Positions 8,847 to 18,279 of a stretch of DNA of 64,000 nucleotides are shown piece by piece. The stretch spans positions 28,076 through 92,075 of the forward strand of contig NZ_RCZP01000021.1 of assembly GCF_006438825.1 (NCBI RefSeq), in the 5' to 3' direction. Source of the DNA: Muricoccus nepalensis (GTDB lineage: Bacteria; Pseudomonadota; Alphaproteobacteria; Acetobacterales; Acetobacteraceae). The translations under genes were made by a program, and so were the position numbers. Numbering within the stretch: position 1 is the stretch's first letter; every line of letters begins with the position of its first letter. Under the pieces are notes generated by a model. The model was not told the DNA's origin, made no database searches, and saw only the letters and a program-made list of their open reading frames with translations.

Positions 8847-9242
8847 TCAGCCCTCCGGCGGGAGCTCCGCGCAGTGCTTCATCACCGCGGCCCCCGTGAT
8901 GTTCCAGGTGGTGATGCCCCCGACCATCAGCACCTGCACGAGGCCTTCCGCGAGCTCCGGCAGGGTAAGGCCGAGCCTCATCGCCGCGGCGGCGTGGTTC
9001 TTGGCGCCGTTGGTCTGCCCGACGAGCGTGTCGAGCAGCGCGAAGACGAGCTCCTTCGTCTTCAGGTCCAGCGCGCCGCCCTCCGCCCGGTCCCGCATGA
9101 CGAAGCCGCGCAGGAGGCCGTAGCCGGCGAAGGCGCCGGGCGCGTGCTCGGCCAGGAGGCGGAAGTTGTCGGGCACGCGGCCGAAGGTGGCCATGAAGCT
9201 GTCCATCCCCTGCTGGATGGCGGCCTGGGTGACGTCGGTCAT
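8847..9242 (-). CDS. Carboxymuconolactone decarboxylase (PcaC/AhpD) family protein
   Basis: 131 residues covering one CMD domain. The conserved core reads KTKELVFALLDTLVGQ followed by AKNHAAAAMRLGLT, with His at the expected place. The CxxC or CxxxC redox pair of AhpD-type peroxidase partners is absent; the only Cys is near the C-terminus in KHC. It therefore looks closer to true PcaC-type decarboxylases, which also lack the pair, but substrate cannot be read from the sequence. It lies 27 bases downstream of the fsr-like gene on the same strand. A general stress or carboxymuconolactone role are both possible. Confidence 0.8.
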   Translation of the reverse strand: MTDVTQAAIQQGMDSFMATFGRVPDNFRLLAEHAPGAFAGYGLLRGFVMRDRAEGGALDLKTKELVFALLDTLVGQTNGAKNHAAAAMRLGLTLPELAEGLVQVLMVGGITTWNITGAAVMKHCAELPPEG

Positions 9243-9269
9243 GCTCTGCTCCGTCGAGGGAGCGGAAGG

Positions 9270-10508
9270 CTAGCCCGGCTCGCGCCCGCGCTCGATCCTC
9301 GGGAGGAGGGCGGTGAGCACGCCCAGCAGCGGCAGGAAGGAGCAGAGGCTGTAGACGGCGTCGATGCCGATCCGGTCCGCGAGCTCGCCCAGCGCCGCGG
9401 CCCCCAGCCCGCCGAGGCCGAAGGAGAAGCCGAAGAACAGGCCGGCCACCAGGCCGACCTTCCCCGGCAGGAGGTCCTGCGCGTAGACGAGGATGGCCGA
9501 GAAGGCCGAGGACATGATCACGCCGATCACCACGCTCAGCACCACCGTCAGCGGCAGGCCGGCATAGGGCAGCGCGAGGGTGAAGGGCAGGACGCCGAGG
9601 ATGGAGAACCAGATCACCGGCAGGCGCCCCACCCGGTCCCCCACCGCCCCGCCCGCGAGGGCGCCGGCGACGAGGGAGGCGAGGAAGACGAACAGCAGCA
9701 CCTGCGCCGCCTGCACCGATACGCCGAAGCGGTGGATGAGGTAGAAGGTGTAATAGGAGCTGAGGCTGGCGGTGTAGACGTTCTTGGAGAAGAGCAGCAC
9801 CACGAGCACGCCGATCGCGAAGAGCACCCGCCCGCGGGACAGCGGCGCGGCGCCGGCCTCGCGCCCGGCCCGGCGTGCCCTTGCCGGCCGCCGGCCCCGG
9901 TACCAGCCGCCCACGCGGACCAGCACGAGCATCGCCAGCAGCGCGGCGCCGGAGAACCAGGCGATGCTGCCCTGCCCCCGGGGCGCGACGATGAAAGCGG
10001 CGAGCAGGGGCCCCACGGCCGAGCCGACGTTGCCGCCGACCTGGAACAGCGACTGCGCGAGGCCGTAGCGCCCGCCCGAGGCCAGCCGCGCGACGCGCGA
10101 GGATTCCGGGTGGAACACCGAGGACCCCACCCCGATCAGCGCCGCCGCCCCCAGGATGACCGGGTAGCTGGAGGCCTGGGACAGGACGAGCAGCCCGGCC
10201 AGCGTCGAGGCCATTCCCACGGGCAGCGAGTAGGGCAGGGGGTGCCGGTCCGTGTAGGCGCCGACCAGCGGTTGCAGGAGCGAGGCGGTGCACTGGAAGG
10301 CGAGGGTGATGAGGCCGACCTGCCCGAAGTCGAGCCCGTAATTCGCCTTCAGGATCGGGTAGAGCGCCGGCACCAGCGACTGCATCATGTCGTTCAGCAG
10401 GTGGCAGAAGCTGAGCGAGAGGATGACCGCGAAGGAGGCGCCGCCCCCGCCGGCCGGCAGGGGCGCGGCGACGGGGCCGGGCGGCGGGACGGCGGCGGTC
10501 TGGCTCAT
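9270..10508 (-). CDS. fsr: MFS transporter, fosmidomycin resistance (Fsr) type
   Basis: 412 residues with twelve hydrophobic helices in two six-helix halves separated by a basic loop near residues 200-225. The first helix carries the hallmark SFCHLLNDMMQSLVPALYP, and the loop after helix 2 has GAYTDRHP, both typical of Fsr proteins, which export fosmidomycin and related compounds by proton antiport. The natural substrate is unknown. The ATG at 10508 has GGAGCT upstream. The preceding gene on this strand ends 72 bases upstream and is unrelated in function, so co-transcription is uncertain. Confidence 0.9.
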   Translation of the reverse strand: MSQTAAVPPPGPVAAPLPAGGGGASFAVILSLSFCHLLNDMMQSLVPALYPILKANYGLDFGQVGLITLAFQCTASLLQPLVGAYTDRHPLPYSLPVGMASTLAGLLVLSQASSYPVILGAAALIGVGSSVFHPESSRVARLASGGRYGLAQSLFQVGGNVGSAVGPLLAAFIVAPRGQGSIAWFSGAALLAMLVLVRVGGWYRGRRPARARRAGREAGAAPLSRGRVLFAIGVLVVLLFSKNVYTASLSSYYTFYLIHRFGVSVQAAQVLLFVFLASLVAGALAGGAVGDRVGRLPVIWFSILGVLPFTLALPYAGLPLTVVLSVVIGVIMSSAFSAILVYAQDLLPGKVGLVAGLFFGFSFGLGGLGAAALGELADRIGIDAVYSLCSFLPLLGVLTALLPRIERGREPG

Positions 10509-10580
10509 GGTGGCGCGAGCTCCTTGCGGCCGGTGCCGCGGACTCGCCCCGGCGCCGCCCAGGCTAGGCCAGGACGGGCG

Positions 10581-12746
10581 TCAGGGCAGCCAGACCTCGA
10601 TGGTGCCCGGCCGCGGCTGCGGGCGGTAGCCGGAGAAGTCCTGCACCCGCGCGGCGATGCCGCCCGCGGACAGCACGCCGGCAATGCCCTCCGCGTTGCC
10701 CGCGTCGACCGGGAAGAAGTAGCGGACGAGCGGGAAGCTCGGTCCCCTCTCGCCTCGGCGGGTCACGAGGTCCGGGAAGCGCGCGCCGAGCTCGGCCAGG
10801 GGCCGCTCGGACCGCTCCTGCGCGGCCTGGGAGAGCATGCGCACGATCACCCGGGCCGGGAGAGACGGCGGCAGCACCGTCACCGCCGCCGTGGGCGCCG
10901 GCGGCGGTTCCGGAGCGGCCGGCGGGGAGAGGGGCGGCGCGGCCGGGGCTTCGGCGGTCGTGGCCGGTGCTGGGGCCGGTGGCGCTGCCGCTGTCGTCGC
11001 CGGCGCGGGCACCGGCGGGGCGGCGGGCGGCTCGGGGGCGGCCTCGCTCCGGACGGTCGCTCGATCGGGAAGATCCGGGAGCGCGGGCGGAGACGCGGGG
11101 GTGGGCTCCGGCACGGCCTCGACGGTCGCTGCGGGCTCGGGCCGGAGAGGCGGGCTGGGCGGCGCGGCGAGGGGAGCCGGGGCCGGAGGGTTCTCCGGGA
11201 CGGGGGGATTCGTGCTTGCCGGTGCCGGTGCGGATGTCGATGCCGCGGCGAGGGATGGAGCGGCTTCGCTGCCCTGGCTCCCGCGCTGGCCCTCTTCCTC
11301 GGTGGCGGCCGGGGCGAGGCCCGCCCGCTGCATCAGCCAGGCCCGGACAGGGGCGACCCGCGCGAGCGGACTGTCCGGCGGCGCGTCCTTCGACCGTTCC
11401 AGCGCGAAGGCGGCGCCGCCGAGAAGAAGCAGCAGCGCGGCGGCGTAAGCCCAGCCGTGCCCGCGTCGGGCCGGCGGCTCGGGCCGCACCGCCGCGGCGG
11501 GAAGCGGCGCCACCGGCCTGGCGCCGGACGGCGGCACGGCCACGGAGGGCTCCGGGGTGACCGGGCGGGCGGCCGGCGCCGGCATTGGGCGCGGCGCGGG
11601 TTCCGGGGGGAGGTCGGCGCGCGGGGGGGACGGCGCGGCGTCGCTCCTCGCGGCCGGTGCAGCAACCGGTGCCTCGGCGGGGGGCGGGACGGCGAGTTCC
11701 GGCTCGGCCGGGGTAGCCAGGGAGAGGGGGGCGGGTTCCTCCGCGGCGGGCGAGGGCACCGGAGTCCCAGGCGGCTCCGGAGGCACGGCCAATTCGGGCT
11801 CGACCGGGGGCTGCGGCGGGATGGCGATGTCGTCGGACGCCTCGACCACCGCCGGGGCGGGCGGCTCCTCCGCGGGAGGATCGGCCCGCTTCCCCTCGGG
11901 AGCTTTCGCGACGGGGGCGGGCGCCGGGGCGGGCCCGAGCGTGTCCACCCAGCGGGCGGCGGCGTCCACGAGGTGCGGGCGCGCGGGCGAGCCGGACGGG
12001 GCGGCCGCGCCGGGGGCGGGCGGCTCGGCGAAGACCTTGGGCAGCGCGCTCGGGTGGACGATCTGCGCGGAGCCCGCCGCGTGGCGCGTGGCCTCGAGGA
12101 CGTGGTGGGCGGTGACCTCCGGCGCCCCGTCCAGCGAGGCCGCGAAGGCGGCGGCGGCGGTGAGCACGTTGATGAGCCGCGGCACGCCGCCCGAGCGGCG
12201 GGCGAGCTCCTCCACCGCCTCGGCGGTGAAGAGGTCGCGCGGGTAGCCGGCCGCGTCCAGGCGGGCCGCGATGAAGCCCGGCAGCTCCGCCCGTGCCACG
12301 GGTCCGAGGGTCACCGCCGCCGCGGGGCGGCCGAGCGCCTCCAGCCGGCGCAGGAGGGAGGGCAGGCCGGCGAGGATGCGGGCGGGCACCGTGCCGTCCC
12401 GCCCCGGGGCGAGCAGGGCGGCGAGCTGGGCGTCCGTCGCGCGGTCCGCCTCGTCGAGCAGCAGGAGGGTGTCGTCGCGCTCCGGCCGGTAGGTCAGCAG
12501 GTCGTGCGTCGTGCGCAGGTGGCGAAGGCCGGGATGGCGCGCGCGGAGGGCCTCGGCCAAGTCGCCGAGGAGCAGCGTCTTGCCGGTTCCCGGGGCGCCG
12601 ACCAGCGCGACGACCGGTGCGCCCCCCTCGAGCGCCTCCAGGACGCGGCGGCGGGCGTCGTCGAGGGCGGCGTGCGGGATGAGCTGGCGCGCGGCCTCCG
12701 CCGGGGGCGCCCCCGGCCCGATTGCGGCGTCGGTCGCGCGGTACAA
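10581..12746 (-). CDS. DamX-like protein: AAA ATPase, membrane helix, Pro/Ala linker, C-terminal domain
   Basis: 721 residues. An ExeA/GspA-type AAA ATPase fills about 20-240, with Walker A GAPGTGKT at 50-57 and Walker B TLLLLDEAD at 93-101. A long Pro/Ala/Glu-rich stretch leads to one hydrophobic helix near 430-450 (AYAAALLLLLGGAAFAL), then a second Pro/Ala-rich stretch and a folded-looking C-terminus of about 90 residues containing VRYFFPVDAGNAEGIAGVL. The layout matches DamX (cytoplasmic ATPase, one helix, periplasmic SPOR domain), though the C-terminal domain is not a plain SPOR repeat. The start is TTG at 12746 with a strong GAGGAGG site four bases upstream. A role in septal or envelope organisation is inferred only. 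Confidence 0.75.
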   Translation of the reverse strand: MYRATDAAIGPGAPPAEAARQLIPHAALDDARRRVLEALEGGAPVVALVGAPGTGKTLLLGDLAEALRARHPGLRHLRTTHDLLTYRPERDDTLLLLDEADRATDAQLAALLAPGRDGTVPARILAGLPSLLRRLEALGRPAAAVTLGPVARAELPGFIAARLDAAGYPRDLFTAEAVEELARRSGGVPRLINVLTAAAAFAASLDGAPEVTAHHVLEATRHAAGSAQIVHPSALPKVFAEPPAPGAAAPSGSPARPHLVDAAARWVDTLGPAPAPAPVAKAPEGKRADPPAEEPPAPAVVEASDDIAIPPQPPVEPELAVPPEPPGTPVPSPAAEEPAPLSLATPAEPELAVPPPAEAPVAAPAARSDAAPSPPRADLPPEPAPRPMPAPAARPVTPEPSVAVPPSGARPVAPLPAAAVRPEPPARRGHGWAYAAALLLLLGGAAFALERSKDAPPDSPLARVAPVRAWLMQRAGLAPAATEEEGQRGSQGSEAAPSLAAASTSAPAPASTNPPVPENPPAPAPLAAPPSPPLRPEPAATVEAVPEPTPASPPALPDLPDRATVRSEAAPEPPAAPPVPAPATTAAAPPAPAPATTAEAPAAPPLSPPAAPEPPPAPTAAVTVLPPSLPARVIVRMLSQAAQERSERPLAELGARFPDLVTRRGERGPSFPLVRYFFPVDAGNAEGIAGVLSAGGIAARVQDFSGYRPQPRPGTIEVWLP

Positions 12747-12774
12747 ACGGCCTCCTCACGAGAAATGCGACGGG

Positions 12775-12836
12775 CGTCATAACCCAGAACGGCCCGAGTC
12801 CGATCCCTTCGGCCCGGATGGGAGGGGGTTATGGCG
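12775..12836. repeat. Inverted repeat ahead of the DamX-like gene
   Basis: Arms CGTCATAACCC (12775-12785) and GGGTTATGGCG (12826-12836) are complementary at ten of eleven positions, with 40 bases between them. They lie in the 150-base gap upstream of the DamX-like start. They could form a long stem in the leader RNA or be paired binding sites. No T-run follows, so a simple terminator is unlikely. Confidence 0.45.
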
Positions 12837-12895
12837 ATGAGTTGAAGACCCCGCCCGGGCCCGCCGGCGCCGCGCGGGCCGGCGGCCCGCCCCGG

Positions 12896-13981
12896 TCAGC
12901 GCTGCCCGAGCGGGGCGACGCCGGCCTCCTCGGCCAGGCGGTCCAGCAGGGAGAGGAGGGCCGGCGGGAGCGGGACGCCGCGCGCCACCCGGTCCCGCCG
13001 GCGCTCGGCGCGGAGCTCGCCGGGGGTGCGGATGCGGTCCACGCCGGGGAGCTTCGCGGAGCTGCGGAGGTCCGCGAGGTGCCGCGCGACCTCCGCCTGG
13101 AAGGCCGCGGGGTCGAGGAAGCGGGCGACGTCGAGGGCGATGAGGACGTGGCCGGTCTCCGTCACCGTGCGGTCGTCGGCGTTGAAGTCCACCACGTCGC
13201 GCCCGAAGGCCGCGCGGTTGAGCGGGCCGGCGAGGAGGCCGAGCACGAGGGCGAGCCCGCTGCCCTTGTAGCCGCCGACCGGCAGAAGGATGCCCTCGTG
13301 GCTGCGGGCGGGGTCGGTCAGCGGCTCGCCGGTCCGGGCGTCGATCATCCAGCCCTCCGGCATGGGCGCGCCGCGCAGCGCGTGGCCCTTCACCGTGCCG
13401 TAGGAGACGACGGTGGTGGCCATGTCGAGCACCACGGGGTCGGCCTCGCCCATGGGGATGGCGATGGCGAGCGGGTTGGTGCCGAGGAGCGACTCGGTGC
13501 CGCCCCAGGGCGCCATGTGGTTGGCGCTGGCGACCACCGTGTAGATGCCGACCATCCCGGCCGCGAGCGGCAGGCAGGCGTGGACGGCGCCCGAGCCCGC
13601 GTGGTTGGAGCCCCGCGCGCCGACCCAGGCGATGCCGGCCTCCCGCGCGATCTCGACCGCCGTTTCGGCCGTGCGGGACATCACGAGGTGGCCGAGGCCG
13701 TTGTCGCCCTCCACCATCGCGACCGCGGGCGCCAGGCGGCGCACGGTGATGTCGGGCTGCGGCTTGGCCCCGCCCGCGCGGAGGCGGCGGACGTATTGCG
13801 GCAGGCGGAAGATGCCGTGGGCGTCGGCGCCGGTGAGGTCCGCCTCCACCATGAGTTCGGCGGCGCGGGCGGCGTCGGCGGGGCGCAGGCCCTCCGCGGC
13901 CAGGACGTCGGCGGCGAAGGCGATCATCGCCTCCGCGCGGTGGCGGGGGAGGGTGGCGGCGGTGGCGTCGTCGAGGGCCAT
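12896..13981 (-). CDS. Malate/L-lactate dehydrogenase family (Ldh2/DlgD type) oxidoreductase
   Basis: 361 residues, the usual size for the Ldh2/MDH2 family, NAD(P)-dependent dehydrogenases that reduce 2-oxo acids such as 2,3-diketogulonate, ureidoglycolate or sulfolactate. Family signatures are present: GADAHGIFRLPQY near 53-65, the catalytic-region GSNHAGSGA near 125, and GTNPLAIAIP near 180. It has no signal peptide and no metal site. Its ATG lies four bases after the stop of the upstream amidohydrolase gene, so the two form an operon, divergent from two Bug receptors at 15156. This suggests the pair handles a 2-oxo or 2-hydroxy acid produced by the hydrolase, with substrate unknown. Confidence 0.88.
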   Translation of the reverse strand: MALDDATAATLPRHRAEAMIAFAADVLAAEGLRPADAARAAELMVEADLTGADAHGIFRLPQYVRRLRAGGAKPQPDITVRRLAPAVAMVEGDNGLGHLVMSRTAETAVEIAREAGIAWVGARGSNHAGSGAVHACLPLAAGMVGIYTVVASANHMAPWGGTESLLGTNPLAIAIPMGEADPVVLDMATTVVSYGTVKGHALRGAPMPEGWMIDARTGEPLTDPARSHEGILLPVGGYKGSGLALVLGLLAGPLNRAAFGRDVVDFNADDRTVTETGHVLIALDVARFLDPAAFQAEVARHLADLRSSAKLPGVDRIRTPGELRAERRRDRVARGVPLPPALLSLLDRLAEEAGVAPLGQR

Positions 13982-13985
13982 GGCG

Positions 13986-14987
13986 TCAGGCCGCGACCGG
14001 CGTGCCGAGGAGGCGCCGCGCGTTGCCGGAGAGGATGGCCGCGCGCGCGGCGGAGTCCGGGATGGCCTCCTCGATCTCCCCCACGCCGCGGGTGGTGCCC
14101 ATGTCGAAGGGGTAGTCGGTGCCGAAGAGGATGCGCTCCGGGCCGACCTCGTCGAGCAGGAAGCGCAGCGCGCCGGGGGCGTGGGTGATGCTGTCGTAGA
14201 GCAGGCGGCCGAGGCTTTCCACGGGGTCGCCCTTCAGCCGCGCCCGCGGTTCCTGCCGGACCTTCCACCCGTGGCGGAAGCGGCCGGCCTGGAAGGGCAC
14301 GAAGCCGCCGGCGTGGGAGAGGAGGAAGCGGATGTTTGGGTGCCGCTCGATCACGCCGCCGAAGACGAGGGAGGCGGCGGCGATGGTGGTCTCCAGCGGG
14401 TTGCCGATGAGGTTGGTCAGGTAGTAGCCGCGCATCCGCTCGGCCGCGACGACCTTGTGGGGATGGACGAGGACGAGCAGCGCGTGGCGGTCCAGCACCT
14501 CCCACACGGCGTCCAGCGCGGGGTCGTCGAGGTTGCGGCCGGCGATGTTGCTGCCGAGGTGCAGGCCGCGCAGGCCGTGCTGCGTCACCGCGCGCTCGAG
14601 GGTCGCGGCGGCGCCGGCGGGGTCCTGCATGGCGGCGGTGGCCAGGCCCAGGAAGCGGTCGGGGTGCTGGCGGCAGAGGGCGCCGATGGCCTCGTTCTGG
14701 ATCTCCGAGACCGCGGCGGCGGCGCCGGTGTCGGCCTCGTAGAGGAAGGTGTGGGGGATGTTGCAGACGACGTGCAGGTCCACGCGCTGCGCCGCCATGT
14801 CGGCGAAGCGGCGCTCCAGGTCCCAGGCGGCGCGGGGGAAGGGGTTCTGCTTCACGTCGAGGATCTCGAGGAGGGCCGCGTCGTCGCTGACGCGCGTGAG
14901 GCGCGGCGCGAGCGCGGGCACGTCCCGCGCGATGGCGGCGATCATCGCCTCGGTCAGGACATGCGTGTGCGCGTCGATCACGGTCAT
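13986..14987 (-). CDS. Amidohydrolase 2 family (ACMSD-like) enzyme
   Basis: 333 residues of a metal-dependent TIM barrel. The metal motif HTH is at residues 7-9 in VIDAHTHVL, a further ligand lies in LVHPHK near 164, LSHAGG follows near 225, and the catalytic Asp is in FGTDYPFDMG near 293. This set is that of the ACMSD/amidohydrolase-2 group, which contains decarboxylases (aminocarboxymuconate semialdehyde, resorcylate) and lactonases. It begins the operon that continues into the Ldh2-type dehydrogenase. The divergent intergenic region of about 170 bases contains an inverted repeat that may control both directions. Decarboxylase and hydrolase roles cannot be separated here. Confidence 0.88.
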   Translation of the reverse strand: MTVIDAHTHVLTEAMIAAIARDVPALAPRLTRVSDDAALLEILDVKQNPFPRAAWDLERRFADMAAQRVDLHVVCNIPHTFLYEADTGAAAAVSEIQNEAIGALCRQHPDRFLGLATAAMQDPAGAAATLERAVTQHGLRGLHLGSNIAGRNLDDPALDAVWEVLDRHALLVLVHPHKVVAAERMRGYYLTNLIGNPLETTIAAASLVFGGVIERHPNIRFLLSHAGGFVPFQAGRFRHGWKVRQEPRARLKGDPVESLGRLLYDSITHAPGALRFLLDEVGPERILFGTDYPFDMGTTRGVGEIEEAIPDSAARAAILSGNARRLLGTPVAA

Positions 14988-15078
14988 GGCGTTCCCCCTC
15001 GGCCCGGCTTGGCCGGTGCCTTTCGCCCCCCGTCATAGGGCGGATGCCGGGGCAGGGGTAGGCGGCCCCGGGCGGCGC

Positions 15079-15102
15079 TTGACAGGCCTCGTGGCGGCCT
15101 GT
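15079..15102 (+). promoter_or_regulatory. -35 box and inverted-repeat operator ahead of two Bug genes
   Basis: A perfect -35 box TTGACA is at 15079-15084. It overlaps an inverted repeat with arms ACAGGCC (15082-15088) and GGCCTGT (15096-15102), seven bases apart. The repeat fills the space where the polymerase would sit, which fits an operator. The -10 is poor (TGTCCT at 15102-15107), so activation may be needed. It lies between divergent genes starting at 14987 and 15156. Confidence 0.5.
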
Positions 15103-15155
15103 GTCCTCCCCGCCGAAGCGGCACGCGGGACCACCGCGGCCCGGGGGGATCCGCG

Positions 15156-16130
15156 ATGCGCCGATGGCTGCTGGCCTGCACGATGGCCGCTCTCGCGGGG
15201 CTGGCGCCGCGGGGCGTCGCGGCGCAGGCCGCCTATCCCGACCGCCCCATCCGCGTGATCGAGCCCCTGGCCGCGGGCAGCGCGGTGGACGTGGTGGTGC
15301 GGATCGTGGCCGAGCGGATGGGCGACCTCCTCGGCCAGCGGCTGCTGATCGAGAACCAGACCGGCGCCTCCGGGATGATCGGGATGCGCGCCGGGGCGCG
15401 GGCGCCGGCGGACGGCTACACGCTGCTGGCGGTGAACGACGCCGTGCTGACCATGCTGCCGAATCTCAACGCCCAGGCCGGCTACGACCCGCTGCGCGAC
15501 TTCGCGCCCATCGGGCAGATCGTGCGGATCCGCTGGGCGCTCGTGGCCCACCCCTCGGCGCCCGCGACCGACATCGCCGGGATGATCGCGCAGGCGCGGG
15601 CGCGGCCGGGGGTGATCGACTACGCCTCCGGCGGCGCGGGCAGCCCGCAGCACATCGCGATGGAGATGTTCCTCCAGCGCGCGGGCGTGCGGATGAACCA
15701 CATCTCCTACCGCGGCGCGACGCCGGCGCTGACGGCGGTGACGGCGGGCGAGGTGCCCTACGGCTTCTTCGGCCTGCCCACGCCGAACCCCTTCGTGCGC
15801 GACGGGCAGCTTCGCGTGCTCGGCACCGCCGGCCCCGCGCGCATCGCCTCCTTCCCGGACGCGCCGACGATCGCGGAGTCGGGGCTGCCCGGCTTCTCCT
15901 TCTTCACCTGGGGCGCCTTCCTCGCGCCCGCCGGCACGCCGCCCGCGGTGGTGGCGCGGCTGAGCGCCGCGCTGCGCGAGGCGCTGGCGGTGCCGGCCGT
16001 GCGGGAACGGCTGGAGGGGCTCGGCTACGAGGTGGTGGGCAACGCGCCCGAGGCCTTCGCGGAGGTCCTGGCGCGCGACCACGCGGCGATGGCGGAGCTC
16101 ATCCGCACCGCCGGCATCCGGATGGAATAG
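15156..16130 (+). CDS. Bug-family (TTT) substrate-binding protein 1
   Basis: 324 residues. A Sec-type signal peptide (about 1-24, ending GVAAQA) shows export. The mature start YPDRPIRVIEPLAAGSAVDVVVRI is the Bug/TctC signature, followed by the ligand-loop residues around GASGMIG near 70 and HISYRGATPALT near 180. Bug proteins capture carboxylated molecules in the periplasm for a TctA/TctB carrier or for signalling. The usual PFAAGG segment reads PLAAGS, with Ser for the second Gly. No carrier genes are near. It starts a two-Bug unit divergent from an amidohydrolase/Ldh2 operon, which suggests a shared substrate. Confidence 0.93.
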   Translation: MRRWLLACTMAALAGLAPRGVAAQAAYPDRPIRVIEPLAAGSAVDVVVRIVAERMGDLLGQRLLIENQTGASGMIGMRAGARAPADGYTLLAVNDAVLTMLPNLNAQAGYDPLRDFAPIGQIVRIRWALVAHPSAPATDIAGMIAQARARPGVIDYASGGAGSPQHIAMEMFLQRAGVRMNHISYRGATPALTAVTAGEVPYGFFGLPTPNPFVRDGQLRVLGTAGPARIASFPDAPTIAESGLPGFSFFTWGAFLAPAGTPPAVVARLSAALREALAVPAVRERLEGLGYEVVGNAPEAFAEVLARDHAAMAELIRTAGIRME

Positions 16131-16152
16131 CGCGCCCACAAGGAGACGACCC

Positions 16153-17142
16153 ATGACGGCCATCGCCCGCCGGCTCCTGGGGGCCGCGCTGATCCCCGCC
16201 CTCGCGCGGCCCCTGCTCGTCCGGCCGGCCCTGGCGCAGGCCTGGCCGTCGCGGCCGGTGCGGCTGGTGGTGCCGCTGGTGCCCGGGGGCACGACCGACC
16301 TCATCGCGCGGCTGATCGCCGAGCCGCTGGGGCGCGCAATCGGCGGGAACGTGGTCGTGGAGAACCGGCCCGGCGCGAACGGCTGGATCGCGAACGAGTA
16401 CGTCATGCGCGAGCGGCCGGACGGGCACACGCTGATCGTCAACAACGTCTCCACCCACGGCATCAACTCCGCCATGGCGGGCGACCGGGCGCTGGTGCCC
16501 TCCCGCGGGCTGGTGCCGGTCACGAACCTCATCGAGGCCGCGCAGGTCTTCCTCTCGCCGGCGGAGTTCCCGGCGGCGTCCCTCGCCGAGTTCGTGGCGC
16601 GCGCCCGGGCCGCGCCCTCGCCGCTCGTCTACGCCTCCGCGGGGGTGGGGTCCTACCAGCACATCGACCTCGAGACCTTCGCCAGCCGGGCCGGGATCAC
16701 GCTCACCCACCTGCCGCTGCGCGGCGCGGGGGAGATGGTGCCGGTGATGCTGCGGGGCGACGCGCAGATCACCGAGTTCAACATCGCGGCCGCCCTGCCG
16801 CACATCCAGGCCGGGCGGCTGCGGGCCCTGGCCGTCGTCTCGCGGGAGAGGGTGGCGGTCCTGCCGGGGGTGCCGACCACGATCGAGGCGGGCTTCCCGG
16901 ACCTGGTCACCACCCTCTGGAACGGCCTCTTCGCGCCGGCCGGGACGCCCGCGCCCCTCGTCGCCACCCTGCACGGCGAGGTCACCCGCATCCTGCGCGA
17001 CCAGGAGGTGCTCGCGAACCTCGAGCGCCAGGCGGTGCGGGCCACGCCCAGCGAGAGCCCGGCCGCCTTCGCCGACTACGTCGCGGCGGACGTCGCGCGG
17101 TGGACCGCCCTGACCCGCGAGTTCAACATCGCCCTCAACTGA
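16153..17142 (+). CDS. Bug-family (TTT) substrate-binding protein 2
   Basis: 329 residues with a signal peptide (about 1-26, ending ALAQA) and the signature WPSRPVRLVVPLVPGGTTDLIAR just after it. The ligand loops are present as NRPGANGWIANEY near 72 and THLPLRGAGEMVPVM near 185. A good ribosome site (AAGGAGACG) precedes the ATG at 16153, 22 bases after the previous Bug gene, so the pair is probably co-transcribed. The two proteins differ clearly in sequence, so they are likely to bind different or related acids and not to be a recent tandem copy. No TctA or TctB genes accompany them. Confidence 0.93.
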   Translation: MTAIARRLLGAALIPALARPLLVRPALAQAWPSRPVRLVVPLVPGGTTDLIARLIAEPLGRAIGGNVVVENRPGANGWIANEYVMRERPDGHTLIVNNVSTHGINSAMAGDRALVPSRGLVPVTNLIEAAQVFLSPAEFPAASLAEFVARARAAPSPLVYASAGVGSYQHIDLETFASRAGITLTHLPLRGAGEMVPVMLRGDAQITEFNIAAALPHIQAGRLRALAVVSRERVAVLPGVPTTIEAGFPDLVTTLWNGLFAPAGTPAPLVATLHGEVTRILRDQEVLANLERQAVRATPSESPAAFADYVAADVARWTALTREFNIALN

Positions 17143-17165
17143 CCGCGCCGGGCCGGACGGCATGA

Positions 17166-17181
17166 TGGCACGCGCCTTGCT
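17166..17181 (+). promoter_or_regulatory. Sigma-54 (RpoN) promoter, consensus match
   Basis: The sequence TGGCACG, four bases, then TTGCT matches the -24/-12 consensus TGGCACG-N4-TTGCW at every fixed position. The invariant GG (17167-17168) and GC (17179-17180) are ten bases apart, as required. The expected RNA start is near 17192, about 26-38 bases before the ABC ATPase start. No sigma-54 activator gene is visible in the window. Confidence 0.8.
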
Positions 17182-17217
17182 CACGTAACCCGGCCAAGGG
17201 GCCGGTCGGCCAGGGGA

Positions 17218-18275
<1,058 letters not shown>

Positions 18276-18279
<4 letters not shown>

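Noticed and set aside
8847..9242. Missing redox Cys pair in the CMD-family protein as a sign of a broken gene
   Set aside because: PcaC-type members naturally lack the CxxC pair, and the rest of the domain is intact.
5950..10293. A long minus-strand open frame of about 1450 codons
   Set aside because: It is a different frame from the HAD-UbiA, GalM, PcaC-like and Fsr genes on the same strand, spans several of them and their gaps, and has no recognisable domain or consistent ribosome site.
8874..12782. A very long open frame on the plus strand (about 1300 codons)
   Set aside because: It lies opposite the PcaC-like, Fsr and DamX-like genes. Its predicted protein is Arg/Gly/Pro-rich low-complexity sequence with no domain, typical of antisense frames in very GC-rich DNA.
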